A stretch of DNA of 64,000 nucleotides from the NCBI RefSeq assembly GCF_022539505.1, contig NW_025899976.1, positions 1-64,000 on the forward strand. The letters are read 5' to 3'. How positions within the stretch are numbered: the stretch's first letter is position 1; each line of letters opens with the position of its first letter. This stretch comes from Lolium rigidum (Eukaryota > Streptophyta > Magnoliopsida > Poales > Poaceae). Below are positions 34,144 to 44,943 of this stretch, in pieces. The translations under genes and the position numbers were made by a program. The notes below the pieces were generated by a model. That model was not told the origin of the DNA and did no database searches. It saw only the letters and a program-made list of their open reading frames with translations.

Positions 34144-34808
34144 GTAACGGCCCCGGGTAGTACCCCTAATAGATCTGCTTGTTCTTTTTCTTTTGTGCAT
34201 CATCATGGCATCATGCATCATCTCATCCACAAGATTTTATCAAATAAAAATTATTTTGGATAAAAACTATTTAGAGTTTCCCCCTCTCATATGGTTTATT
34301 TAATAAACCTCCCCTCTATGTTTCGTTTCACAAACCCTAAACCCCAAAACTGTATAGTAAATAAAACTAATTTCAAATACTTCAAATTTAAAATCAAACT
34401 TGGTTCTGTTTGAATTTCAAAATAGTTTCAAATCAGTTTTTAAAAACAAAAGTAAAACAAATTTTAAAAGAAAAACCCCTCTCCTCTTTCCTGGCTCTTC
34501 TCTCCACCCCCGGCGGACCAGCCCACCTTGGCCTCCCTCCTTTCTTCTCTCGTGCGGCCTGGCCCAGCCCAGCTTCCCCATACCGTTTCGGCCTCCTCCA
34601 TCTCTCTGTTTCTCTTCTTCGTCAAGTACACGAGAGAGGCGTGACCTCCCTGGACAGCGACAGCAGCGCCATCCCCATGTGAGCCTCCCCCTCTCCTCTC
34701 TTTTCTTCTGGACCACTCCTGCTCCTCCTTATCCTCCCAACAACTCTGGTCCTCTTCCACGCCTCTCCCTCCTTTCTTTCTTCTACTGCAAGCAAAAACG
34801 AGAACGGG
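34144..34808 (+). repeat. F1 right LTR, segment 1
   Basis: It starts TGTAACGGCCCCGGG and is the only place where the complete 5' end of the F1 LTR is seen. It runs to the D2 target site ACGGG (34804-34808). From 34198 it matches 30057 onward almost base for base. Confidence 0.92.
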
Positions 34809-35871
34809 TGATAAGGGGTTGCCCGATCTTCTCAGTAAGCGACGGGTGTTGATGAACACGTGATGATAGCAGCGGATGAAATCGATGATGATGAGGAGGA
34901 TAACTTGTATGACGCCGACGAAGTCTCTCGATTGATTCCTGATGCCAACGCAACAGCTCTCAACCCTGCAAGATATTCGCTACTCCACACACTTGCGCAC
35001 GTAGCCGCCGACCACGAAGCGGTAGATTGCAATCTTCTAATCCCCAATGGAACAGCAGATCACACAAACTTTCAGTAGCAATAAAACTCCAGATCGCAAC
35101 GAATTGGAGAGTTGGGGAACAATAGTTTTGCTTAGCAAACAAGTATGAACTAGGGTTTATCTTAAACGTGGTCTAAAGCAGCTAGGGGGTCGTCCAAGGC
35201 ACTTATATAGGCGTCCGGGACGAGTTCTGGTCGAAAAATACAAGTAAAACCGACCCGAATAGATCTGGTCGAGACAGACTCGGACCGGTCCGGCTCGGGA
35301 TCCGGTCGACCGGGCTGTGGACCGGGCGGGCCGGTTCGTGGTCCGGTCAACCGGTCGGAAACCGGGAAGCTGCGAAGTTTCCGGTTTCGCCCGGTACGAT
35401 AAATTTCCTCCGGTTGGCGGCCGGTTGTCGACCGGTCTACGGGCCAGGGACCGGGCTGCCCGGTCTGGAGGCCGGTCTGACCGGGTTCTGGACCGGCCTG
35501 GACTTCTTCTTCTCCTCTCGCGCATGCCTCCCGCTCCTCCCTCGCGCGTCCATGAGATATCTTCATGTCCAGCTCCATGTCCAGCTTCACGGCCCTCTTG
35601 ACGTCCGTCTTCATGTCCAGCTGCTCCTCTCCTCGTGCGATGCTTGTCTCCTCTTGATACCTGATGATACATAAGTAATAGGACTTAGGTAGTACAAAGT
35701 TCTCATCAATCAAAGTATCGTTTAGGAACAAGTTCACCTGTTGTTTAAGTAGCTTCGCACGAGCTCTTGTAATTGGTCCAATCCGAACTTCATTGGACTT
35801 GAGCTTCACAACGAGGTTCATCTTCATTTGCTAATGACGGAGGTAGTAGTGAGGTAGGGATGTCCTCATCA
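34809..35871 (-). repeat. D2 3' LTR
   Basis: In element orientation it begins TGATGAGGACATCCC (35871) and ends CCCCTTATCA (34809). It has a TATA box (35202-35209, minus strand) and a CCGG array (35283-35500). A long minus-strand frame inside it (to 35162) encodes GPITRARAKLLKQQV and ENFVLPKSYYLCIIRY. A one-base difference from the 5' LTR shifts its upstream part. Confidence 0.92.
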
Positions 35872-35883
35872 TCTCCCCCCTTC
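35872..35883 (-). promoter_or_regulatory. D2 polypurine tract
   Basis: On the minus strand it reads GAAGGGGGGAGA before TGATGAGG. With six G the integrase frame ends at the TGA that starts the LTR. With five, as in A1, it would run on into the Asp-Glu-Asp-Ile-Pro codons of the LTR. Confidence 0.78.
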
Positions 35884-37446
35884 AAAAGGCGTCGACCCCG
35901 ACGCTCCAAGGTCTTCTCCGTCATATGGTGTCAAATCAGCAACATTGAAAGAATTACTGACACCAAACTCATCAACTGGAAGATCTATCGAGTATGCATT
36001 ATCATTGATCTTGGCAAGCACTTTGTAAGGACCAAGCACCACGAGGCTTCAACTTAGACTTCCGCAGCCTTCGGGAACCTATCCTTGCGAAAATGTACCC
36101 GGACCATATCACCAGGCTTGAACAACATCTCTTTGCGCTTCTTGTTCATCCTTGCAGCATTGCTCTTGCCTTTCTTCTCGATCAACTCTTTAGTCTTCAC
36201 ATGGATCTTACGCACAAAATCTGCCCTCTTGGATGCCTCCATATTAACTCTCTCATGTATGGGCAAAGGCAACAAGTCAAGTGGAGTAATGGGTTTGAAA
36301 CCATACACCACCTCAAAAGGACACAGCCTCCGTGGTAGAGTGTACCGCCCCGTTGTAAGCAAACTCCACATGCGGCAAACACTCTTCCCACTCCTTCAGG
36401 TTCTTCTTGATCATGGATCTCAACAATTGTGACAAGGTTCTATTCACCACTTCAGTTTGACCATCAGTTTGGGGATGACAAGTGGTACTGAAAAGTAGTT
36501 TTGTCCCCAGCTTTCCCCAAAGTGTCTTCCAGAAGTAGCTCATGAACTTCACATCACGATCAGAAACAATAGTCTTCGGGACTCCATGTAGTCGAACAAT
36601 CTCCCTGAAAAACAGGTTAGCAATATGCGACGCATCGTCGCTTTTGTGGCAGGCAATAAAGGGGACATTTTCGAAAATCTGTCCACTACCACAAATATAG
36701 AATCATGGCCTCTCTTAGTACGCGGCAAACCCAATACAAAATCCATACTAATATCCTCCCAAGGTGTAGTAGGTGCCGGTAACGGAGTATACAAACCGTG
36801 AGGCTTCAGCTTGGACTTGGACTTGTTGCAAGTAATGCACCTCTTCACATACCTGTCCACGTCCCGCCTCATCTTTGGCCAATAAAAATGATCGGCGAGC
36901 ATGAGTAGCGTCTTCTCACGCCCAAAGTGACCCATCAAACCTCCGAGCATGTGATTCCCGCAATAAGAGCAAACGCACAGACGATTCTGGAACACATAGT
37001 TTGTTAGCTCTAAACAAGAACCCATCGTGTATGTGATATTTTTCCCATGCTTTACCAATAACACACAAGCGGTATGGTTCAGCAAAATCATGATCAGTCA
37101 CATATAAATCACATAACACCTCTAATCCAGGAATTTTAACATCAAGATGGGTTAATAGCATAGTCTTCCTAGATAGAGCATCAGCAACAATATTATCTTT
37201 TCCCTTCTTATGCTTAATAATATAAGGAAAAGACTCAATGAACTCAACCCACTTAGCAAGATGCCTATGCAAAGTAGATTGGGCTTTCAGATATTTCAAA
37301 GCTTCATGATCAGAATGTATGATAAATTCTTTTGGCCACAAGTAATGTTGCCAAACCTCAAGAACTCTAATTAAAGCATACAATTCTTTATCATATATAG
37401 GATAGTTCAACTTAGCACCAGATAATTTCTCGAGAAAAATATGCAA
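35884..37446 (-). pseudogene. D2 RNase H and integrase, frameshifted
   Basis: Read on the minus strand: the RNase H end ([30 protein letters not shown]), the linker ([14 protein letters not shown]), the HHCC finger (HFGREKT ... RCITC), the DDE core ([35 protein letters not shown]) and the C-terminal GDMVRVHFRKDRFPK module. The frame breaks near 36930, 36550, 36340 and 36055. A last uninterrupted stretch ([19 protein letters not shown]) leads into the polypurine tract. The product would insert the cDNA, but this copy cannot encode it. Confidence 0.87.
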
Positions 37447-39212
37447 TTGGGCGACCCTCTTGCATCAACACACCACCAATTCCAATACCACTAGCATCAC
37501 ATTCAATCTCAAATTGCTTATTGAAATCGGGAAGTGCAAGCAACGGTGCGGAAGTTAACAATCGTTTCAGTTCATCAAAAGCATGATCTTGGGCAACGCC
37601 CCACTCAAAGACAACACCCTTTTTAGTCAATTCATTCAAAGGTGCAGCAATAGTAGAAAAATTGGGCACAAAACGGCGATAAAACCCAGCTAGACCATGA
37701 AAGCTTCTAACTTGACTCACATTCATGGGAGTAGGCCAATTTTGAATAGCTTCAATTTTAGACACATCTACTTCTACTCCATGCTTAGAGACAACATAAC
37801 CCATAAATATGACCTTATCTTTGCAAAATGTGCACTTCTCAAGATTACCATAGAGTTTACTATCACGCAACACTTGCAAAACATGTCGAATATGTATAAT
37901 ATGATCAGATTCATTGCGGCTGTAAATTAATATGTCATCAAAATACACAACCACAAACTTGCCAATAAAATCACGCAAAACATGGTTCATCGGTCTCATG
38001 AAAGTGCTAGGTGCATTAGTTAAACCAAAAGGCATTACTAACCACTCATACAAACCAAATTTTGTTTTAAAGGCGGTTTTCCACTCATCCCCTTCTTTCA
38101 TCCTAATTTGATGATAACCACTACGCAAATCAATTTTAGTGAAAACAAGCAGCACCACTCAATTCATCTAGCATATCCTCTAAACGGGGAATAGGATGAC
38201 GATATCGAATAGTAATGTTGTTTATCGCTATACAATCTACGCACATACGCCATGTACCATCTTTCTTAGGAACAAGAATAACAAGAACAGCACAAGGACT
38301 AAGGCTTATGCGGATATAACCTTTGTCGAGTAGCGCTTGTACTTGCTTCTGTATCTCCTTCGTCTCTTCGGGATTCGTTCTATATGGCGCCCTATTGGGC
38401 AGCGATGCTCCGGGAATCAAGTCAATTTGATGCTCAATACCTCGCAATGGTGGAAGTCCTGCGGGTACCTCTTCCGGAAACACGTCGCTGAATTCCTGCA
38501 AAACATTAGAAACACCAAGAGGAAGAGGGGTCATGTCGTTAGAAACCAAAACCGTACCCTCGTACATGAGCACAATAGGCATGGTCGTAGGATCCTCACT
38601 AAATTCTCTCATGTCTTGTTTGGTGGCTAATGAGACTAAGGAATTCACTCTCTCACTTTTCGTTATATCACTCACGGCATTACAATTCTCTCGCCTATCT
38701 ATGGATGCATCCTCCAAGTTCACTTCAATCTTCTGACGAGACTCATTGACAATTTGCTCGTGGTGACATAGGTCGTAAGTTAATTTTCTTGCCCTTGAAC
38801 TCCAAGTGATATGTATTGGCGCGGCCATTGTGTTGCACAGAACGGTCATAGAGCCATGGCCGGCCCAACAGCAGGTGACAAACCGTCATAGGACCACATC
38901 AAAGTCAATGGAATCCTTATACGGTCCAATCTCAAAATCAACTCGCACCATGTGGCTCACCTTCATCTCACCATTATTGCTCAACCACTGAATATAATAT
39001 GGATGCGGGTGCGGTAGATACTTCAGTTTCAGCTTGGCACATAACTATTTGCTTGCTAGATTGCGACAACTCCCGCCATCAATAATGACCTTGCAAGCTT
39101 TATCAGGGCCAACTAGTGCCTTTGTTTGGAACAAATTACAGCGCTGTGTAGATGCACTTGACTGCACATTAAGAACACGCTGCGAGACAACAATAGTTTG
39201 AGCTTCAGAAGG
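37447..39212 (-). pseudogene. D2 protease and reverse transcriptase, frameshifted
   Basis: The minus strand first reads protease ([13 protein letters not shown], near 39060-39090), then a degraded stretch to about 38850. RT follows ([38 protein letters not shown]), with a shift near 38140, then YFDDILIYS and [10 protein letters not shown]. The RT active site YFDD is intact. The CIAINN segment has Ile where relatives have Arg. The protease is continuous with the gag end across G1 (DAF before the insertion, PSEAQTIVV after it). Confidence 0.87.
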
Positions 39213-39217
39213 GAAAG

Positions 39218-39724
39218 TGATGAGGGAAGGTTGTCCCGATCTTTCACGATGCACCTTGTTGATCCATAGGACCGATAGATCTTGAACTCCCCTGACAGGT
39301 TCAAGGATACTCAAGCACATATGATTACTCTTGACAGACTCAAGAACTCTCACACCTTTATTGGATAACCGGACGAACGTCCAAGACGCCGTCACGCACC
39401 CCGATCCCATAGGGACGGTGATAGTATGAACTCAAAGTTCTACATATTCTGGATTCAATCTAATCTACCCTAAACCCTAGCCGTGCCATCTCCTTATATG
39501 AGAGGGAGAGGTGGCCGGCCGGCCCCCTTATTGGGCCTAACCTAGTTCGACTTGGACAGACCCAAGTCAAACGGACTCTATTAAAACCCTAGATGGCCCA
39601 CAGCATGACCTGGCTACATTATTATCTCCTAATAACAAGATTATAATAAACTACTGGTACAACCTTAGACTTAATCATCATATCAATGGCTGTCCTAGTG
39701 TACCAGGCCTGGATATCCATATCA
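39218..39724 (-). repeat. G1 3' LTR
   Basis: 507 bp, nearly identical to the right copy; visible differences include a G/A change near 39561 and a small change near 39601. A TATA-like CATATAAGG lies on the minus strand near 39494-39502. Confidence 0.92.
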
Positions 39725-41080
39725 TCCTCCCCTTCTTCAAGAAGCGTTGTCCCCAACGCGTGAGGGTCTGCTAGAAAAAGGGTGGCGTCAGATAAGAACA
39801 TCGCCGAACTTCATCCTCAAGCCTCGCCAGTCTTCCACACCTCATCCTCCCTCTCGACTAGCTTGTCTTGACCTTGGCGCCCCTTTGGTCTTCGACGCCA
39901 TCAACCTGATTGAAGACACAAGTATCCTTCCAAATGCAACTGAAGCGCACCATACATATCACCCAAAACAAACAGAACAAATTCATGTCCGCCTTAGATC
40001 CAAAGAAGTTGAAAACACCTGAGTATGCACCCTTCTGAAACACCAATGTCTTCCTCCTTGAAGAGCAAAATTTCTTCCACTCCGCGACGAACAAACAATA
40101 GCAGCATAAGCGGCACTGCAGGTCTGGACGCCGATACTGCCGGATTGCACGCCTGGAACGGCCGGCCTAGGGCCCGGTCCGACCGGCCTGAGCGCCGATC
40201 CTACCGGCCTGGGGCCCGATACGCCGGCTCGTAGGACCGGATGAGCCTCCGCTGCTCCCTGGATCCGCCCCGGTGGGCACTGGTGCTGGACCCAGTTTTT
40301 GCCGGGCTGTCCGGACTGACAGCCGGCCCTGCCGGGTGAAACGCCGACGCGCCTGGTGTAGAAACCGGTGCACCGGACGTGGTGCCAGCTCGACCGGTGA
40401 AACAGCCGGCCTGCCGATCGTGGACGCCCACCTCCTGACGATTATCTTGTGCACCAGTGCGTCTCCTCATGCTGTAAGCAATCCAATGTATCTTTAATCC
40501 TTGCCGAGCTGAACAGCACACGATCAGCAAATCTGCACGTATCAAACTTTCCTTTGTATTCCTTATTCCATCATTGATGCAAAAGACCTTTTTCCTTTCC
40601 TTTGCTGGCCCGCGAGAAAATCTCACGTCAAACCTATACCAAATCAACCTGCTAACTTATGGAGTCCAATCAGTCCACGTGATGCGCCAACAGATCCACC
40701 TCTTTCCAAATAAACTCAATGCCACGTAAACTGCCTGATTAGAAACCTGCGATTAAACAGCTTGACGTGGTCGCTCAAACCGAGATCGAGCGATACTCGT
40801 CCTCCACGCGACCCGTAACAAATCTATTTGCCGAACAAAAATAATAATTTGCAGGCACGTAGATCGATCTGCCGAACTCGGTCGATCTTCAACCTTGACG
40901 CTGCTGCCCACATCCGAACGAAGGCCTTCTCGAACTTGACTCTGCCGCCCAACTCCTTCTCCTTGATCTTCACCAACAGCATGGCGGCGACGTACCCAAT
41001 GGTAGCCACAACAATCGAGCAGAAACAACTGAACAACAAACCAATCTGCACCGTGATCAACCTAGCAATCTGATACCACA
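39725..41080 (-). other. G1 internal region
   Basis: Minus strand: the primer site (41065-41078), then a short ORF crossing it (separate entry), AT-rich DNA, a CCGG/GCCGG-rich block (about 40145-40420) like the arrays in family A and D LTRs, more AT-rich DNA, and a purine tract AAGAAGGGGAGGA (39725-39737) before the LTR. No protein family is recognised in any frame. Confidence 0.8.
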
Positions 41081-41081
41081 T
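40824..41081 (-). CDS. Short ORF across the G1 primer site, 85 aa, unknown
   Basis: It starts at ATG 41081 (the A is the last LTR base) and reads MWYQIARLITVQIGLLFSC. A hydrophobic stretch of about 30 residues, predicted to span a membrane, is followed by a basic region (KIKEKELGGRVKFEKAFVR). The same frame is open upstream through the LTR to 41273. The first codons are the primer-binding site itself. I do not recognise the protein. It could be chance or a captured fragment of a host membrane protein gene. There is no second copy of the core to test conservation. Confidence 0.3.
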   Translation of the reverse strand: MWYQIARLITVQIGLLFSCFCSIVVATIGYVAAMLLVKIKEKELGGRVKFEKAFVRMWAAASRLKIDRVRQIDLRACKLLFLFGK

Positions 41082-41588
41082 GATGAGGGAAGGTTGTCCC
41101 GATCTTTCACGATGCACCTTGTTGATCCATAGGACCGATAGATCTTGAACTCCCCTGACAGGTTCAAGGATACTCAAGCACATATGATTACTCTTGACAG
41201 ACTCAAGAACTCTCACACCTTTATTGGATAACCGGACGAACGTCCAAGACGCCGTCACGCACCCCGATCCCATAGGGACGGTGATAGTATGAACTCAAAG
41301 TTCTACATATTCTGGATTCAATCTAATCTACCCTAAACCCTAGCCGTGCCATCTCCTTATATGAGAGGGAGAGGTGGCCGGCCGGCCCCCTTATTGGGCC
41401 TAACCTAGTTCGACTTGGACGGACCCAAGTCAAACGGACTCTATTAAAACCCTAGATGGCCCACAACGATGACCTGGCTACATTATTATCTCCTAATAAC
41501 AAGATTATAATAAACTACTGGTACAACCTTAGACTTAATCATCATATCAATGGCTGTCCTAGTGTACCAGGCCTGGATATCCATATCA
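41081..41588 (-). repeat. G1 5' LTR
   Basis: 508 bp, outer end TGATATGGATATCC in element orientation at 41588. The inner end CTCATCA at 41081 is followed on the minus strand by TG and the primer site. Confidence 0.92.
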
Positions 41589-41593
41589 GAAAG

Positions 41594-42915
41594 CATCAAA
41601 ACCATCACTATCACAATCATCCTCATCTGGAGCATTTGGATCAACATCATCTCCAGTTTCATACTCATTGTCCTCATTAATGATCATAACTTTGCGATTA
41701 GGACAATCCTTCTTGAAGTGACCCTTGCCACCACATGTATGACAAACCATATCACGGTTGCGCGCTGTCGACATGTTAGAACTAGTTCCACTTGCTGCAG
41801 GAACGGGCTTCTTTGTGTTGGTGACACTAGAGACCGGCTTGCTAGACGAAGAAGGAACATCCGCAGGGCGCGTAGATGGCGCCATGGAGGGCGGCGCGCG
41901 GGGTGTGTAACGCCCAGCGCCTGTAGCACGGCCCTTCATTTGCAAGTTCTTCAGCCTAACCGTGACTCGGCTTCTCGTGCATGATGTAGCAACTCATTCA
42001 TAGTAGCATAAGTGTGATGACGCACAATACCCTTGATGTTAAATCCGAGACCATTCGAGAAATCTCCGTAGTGTCATCTCAAGAGACTCACGGACACGGG
42101 CACGCTGCATAAGCATCTCCATCTCCATGTAGTAAGCATCAACTCGTCAACACACCTTGCTTCAATTGGGTCAACTTGTCAAAGACGGAACGCAAGTAAT
42201 TGGTAGGCACAAAACGAGCTCTCATTGCCGCCTTCATAGCACGCCATGTGATAATAGGCAGCTCACCATCTTCTTCTCGAGCACTCACAAGTCCATCCCA
42301 CCAACGCAATGCATAACCATCAAATTCGAGAGGAAGCAAGCTTGATCTTCCTATCTTCGAGTATAGTCGGGATGTAAACGCCATAATCTCTCAATCTTCA
42401 GCTCCCATGTAAGATATTCTTCAACATCGGTACCTCCTTCAAATCTGGGAATTGAGAACTTGGGCTTACCCAAACCATCGTCTTGTTGTTGTAGAACACG
42501 TTGGGCTCCGACGGGGACAAAACCACGACCACGGAACGCATCACCAACGCCACGTCCAAGACCACGACCAACACCACGCCCTTGAGCATGAGCAGCTTCG
42601 GCATTGTCACCTTGCACACTGCCATCTTCATCAAGTGGTGGTTGTTGTTGCACCATTGTACGTATCTCACCAACGGCGGTTGTCAAAGCTTGTATAGATG
42701 CTTGAAGAGTCGTCACCGATGTTTGAACGGTATGAACCGCTGTAGTAGTCTCATCGACCTTCAAGTGAACACTCTGAATATCCTTGTCCAACGCTTCATT
42801 GGCAACACGGATTTCATGTTGTAGGTGATCACGTAGTGCCTCATACTCCAGCCAAGTAACCGTCGCTGCTCGGATCCTTTTTCTGCATCACATCAACATT
42901 CTCGGTAGAAGACAT
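41594..42915 (-). pseudogene. gag: D2 gag, frameshifted
   Basis: ATG at 42915 (MSSTENVDVMQKK). The frame shifts near 42850, then stays open through a predicted coiled coil (VDETTTAVHTVQTSVTTLQ) and a Gly/Arg-rich run (GRGVGRGLGRGVG). The Gag core is split between two frames near 42360 (VEEYLTWELKIERLW, then YALRWWDGLV, MRARFVPTNYL). After further breaks comes a Pro/Ser-rich linker and the CCHC knuckle CHTCGGKGHFKKDC, then an acidic tail (DDVDPNAPDEDDCDSDGFD). G1 is inserted directly after it. Confidence 0.87.
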
Positions 42916-43871
42916 GATTAGTAGGTTAGTGCACTAAACAAAAATCTTTGGTGGTACTCTCACAACTCACTCAAAACTGATAAGAAAGGTAAATCTTACC
43001 GCTCCAAAGTGAATTAGTATTGCTTACCAACTTGGATTGACGGACTAGTGCACGGATGTAGCGAAGCGAATATCAAGGGTATAAGAACAATCACACGACA
43101 AAGCAGGATATATGTGGGGCTGTAGGTGGGCTACCTATTTGCACCAATAACAAGCTCTAGCGCTGACCGTAGACAACCAATGATACTCACACAAGGCGAT
43201 ATAATGGGGCAATGCAACTATATGTGGGAAAAGTTGCAATGCACGAGAGAGACGCTAGCAAAGCTCAACGAGACAGGCACAAGATTGCTCAACTACGGGT
43301 GCAGTAAAGTAAACTTAGGCCTTCACTTGATTCAACTAGCACAACACTTTTCTTTTTTGGATTTTTCTTTTTGTAGAACACACGCAGCTATGTAGCTCTT
43401 TTTGCTTCTTTTCAATTTTCTCTTTTTTTTTTTTGATTTTCTGACACAACTCCTTGATAACACGGCCAACAGAAATTGCAAAGCACCAAAACCTAACGAG
43501 CAGCCTGTCGAGCGGTAAAACTAGTCTCTTCTGGGGAAGTTCCTAGTCACTTTATATCGATAGGCTGTGTCTATGGTTGGGAACAAGCACACTGTATGCT
43601 ATGTGGACTCGGAGTAACAAAACTGACACACTATGATAAACTAGATGATAGAGAAAACACAAACCCTAACAATTCTACTAGATGAAAGATAAAGATACGC
43701 AAAAACAACTACGAAAAGCAACTAAAACTCGAAATTAGTGCAATCTAAGGCTATGGCAAACCCTAACCCTAACTTTTTATGGCTTTTTCTGGATAGGAAA
43801 ACACTCACAACTCAACTATGGGGTGGATTGTGGATGGCTTACCGAGGAAAACTGGAAATCTGATACCAAGA
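42916..43871 (-). other. D2 5' leader with primer-binding site
   Basis: On the minus strand the LTR is followed by TCT and TGGTATCAGATTTCC (43854-43868). The leader is AT-rich with poly-A/poly-T stretches (43420-43436). I see no coding potential. Confidence 0.82.
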
Positions 43872-44938
43872 TGATAAGGGGTTGCCCGATCTTCTCAGTA
43901 AGCGACGGGTGTTGATGAACACATGATGATAGCAGCGGATGAAATCGATGATGATGAGGAGGATAACTTGTATGACGCCGACGAAGTCTCTCGATTGATT
44001 CCTGATGCCAACGCAACGACTCTCAACCCTGCAAGATATTCGCAACTCCACACACTTGCGCACGTAGCCGCCGACCACGAAGCGGTAGATTGCAATCTTC
44101 TAATCCCCAATGGAACAGCGAGATCACACAAACTTTCAGTAGCAATAAAACTCCAGATCGCAACGAATTGGAGAGTTGGGGAACAATAGTTTTGCTTAGC
44201 AAACAACTATGAACTAGGGTTTATCTTAAACGTGGTCTAAAGCAGCTAGGGGGTCGTCCAATGCACTTATATAGGCGTCCGGGACGAGTTACGGTCGAAA
44301 AATACAAGTAAAACCGACCCGGAATAGATCTCGGTCGAGACAGACTCGGACCGGTCCGGTCCGGGATCCGGTCGACCGGGCTGTGGACCGGGCGGGCCGG
44401 TCCGTGGTCCGGTCAACCGGTCGGAAACCGGGAAGCTGCGAAGTTTCCGGTTTCGCCCGGTACGATAAATTTCCTCCGGTTGGCGGCCGGTTGTCGACCG
44501 GTCGGCCGAGCCGAGGACCGGGCTGCCCGGTCTCGGAGGCCGGTCTGACCGGGTTCTGGACCGGCCTGGACTTCTTCTTCTCCTCTCGCGCATGCCTCCC
44601 GCTCCTCCCTCGCGCGTCCATGAGATATCTTCATGTCCAGCTCCATGTCCGGCTTCACGGCCCTCTTGACGTCCGTCTTCATGTCCAGCTGCTCCTCTCC
44701 TCGTGCGATGCTTGTCTCCTCTTGATACTCGATGATACATAAGTAATAGGACTTAGGTAGTTTAAAGTTCTCATCAATCAAAGTATCGTTTAGGAACAAG
44801 TTCACCTGTTGTTTAAGTAGCTTCGCACGAGCTCTTGTAATTGGTCCAATCCGAACTTCATTGGACTTGAGCTTCACAGCAGGTTCATCTTCATTTGCTA
44901 ATGACGGAGGTAGTAGTGAGGTAGGGATGTCCTCATCA
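43872..44938 (-). repeat. D2 5' LTR
   Basis: 1067 bp; matches 34809-35871. TATA box at 44266-44273 (minus), CCGG array at 44345-44565. The tail frame (GPITRARAKLLKQQV, CIIEYQEETS) is open from the LTR start, beginning Asp-Glu-Asp-Ile-Pro. Confidence 0.92.
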
Positions 44939-44943
44939 ACGGG

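Larger units (their letters stand above)
39218..41588 (-). mobile_element. G1: small non-autonomous LTR element
   Basis: 2371 bp with LTRs of 507 bp (39218-39724) and 508 bp (41081-41588), ends TGATATGG...CTCATCA in element orientation. The target duplication GAAAG is at 39213-39217 and 41589-41593. The primer site TGGTATCAGATTGC is at 41065-41078 (minus) and a purine tract is next to the left LTR. The 1356-bp core has no recognisable gag or pol. It lies at the gag-protease boundary of D2. It must be moved by proteins from another element. Confidence 0.93.
34809..44938 (-). mobile_element. D2: full-length but degenerate Ty3/gypsy element
   Basis: The LTRs are 1063 bp (34809-35871) and 1067 bp (43872-44938), both TGAT...ATCA. 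The target duplication ACGGG is at 34804-34808 and 44939-44943; removing D2 rejoins F1 LTR sequence exactly as at 30651-30690. Minus-strand order: 5' LTR, primer site, gag (42915-41594), G1 insertion, protease-RT (39212-37447), RNase H-integrase (37446-35884), polypurine tract, 3' LTR. About seven frameshifts or stops make it non-coding. The LTR start TGATGAGGACATCC recalls CRM/Cereba-type elements. Confidence 0.93.

Noticed and set aside
36085..36432. Plus-strand frames opposite the integrase and RT genes of minus-strand elements (also 8255-12823 and 53937-56779).
   Set aside because: Antisense shadows of well-supported pol and gag genes.
40090..40450. GC-rich block in G1 as a captured host exon.
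   Set aside because: It is made of the same CCGG/GCCGG words as the A and D arrays and translates to low-complexity peptides.
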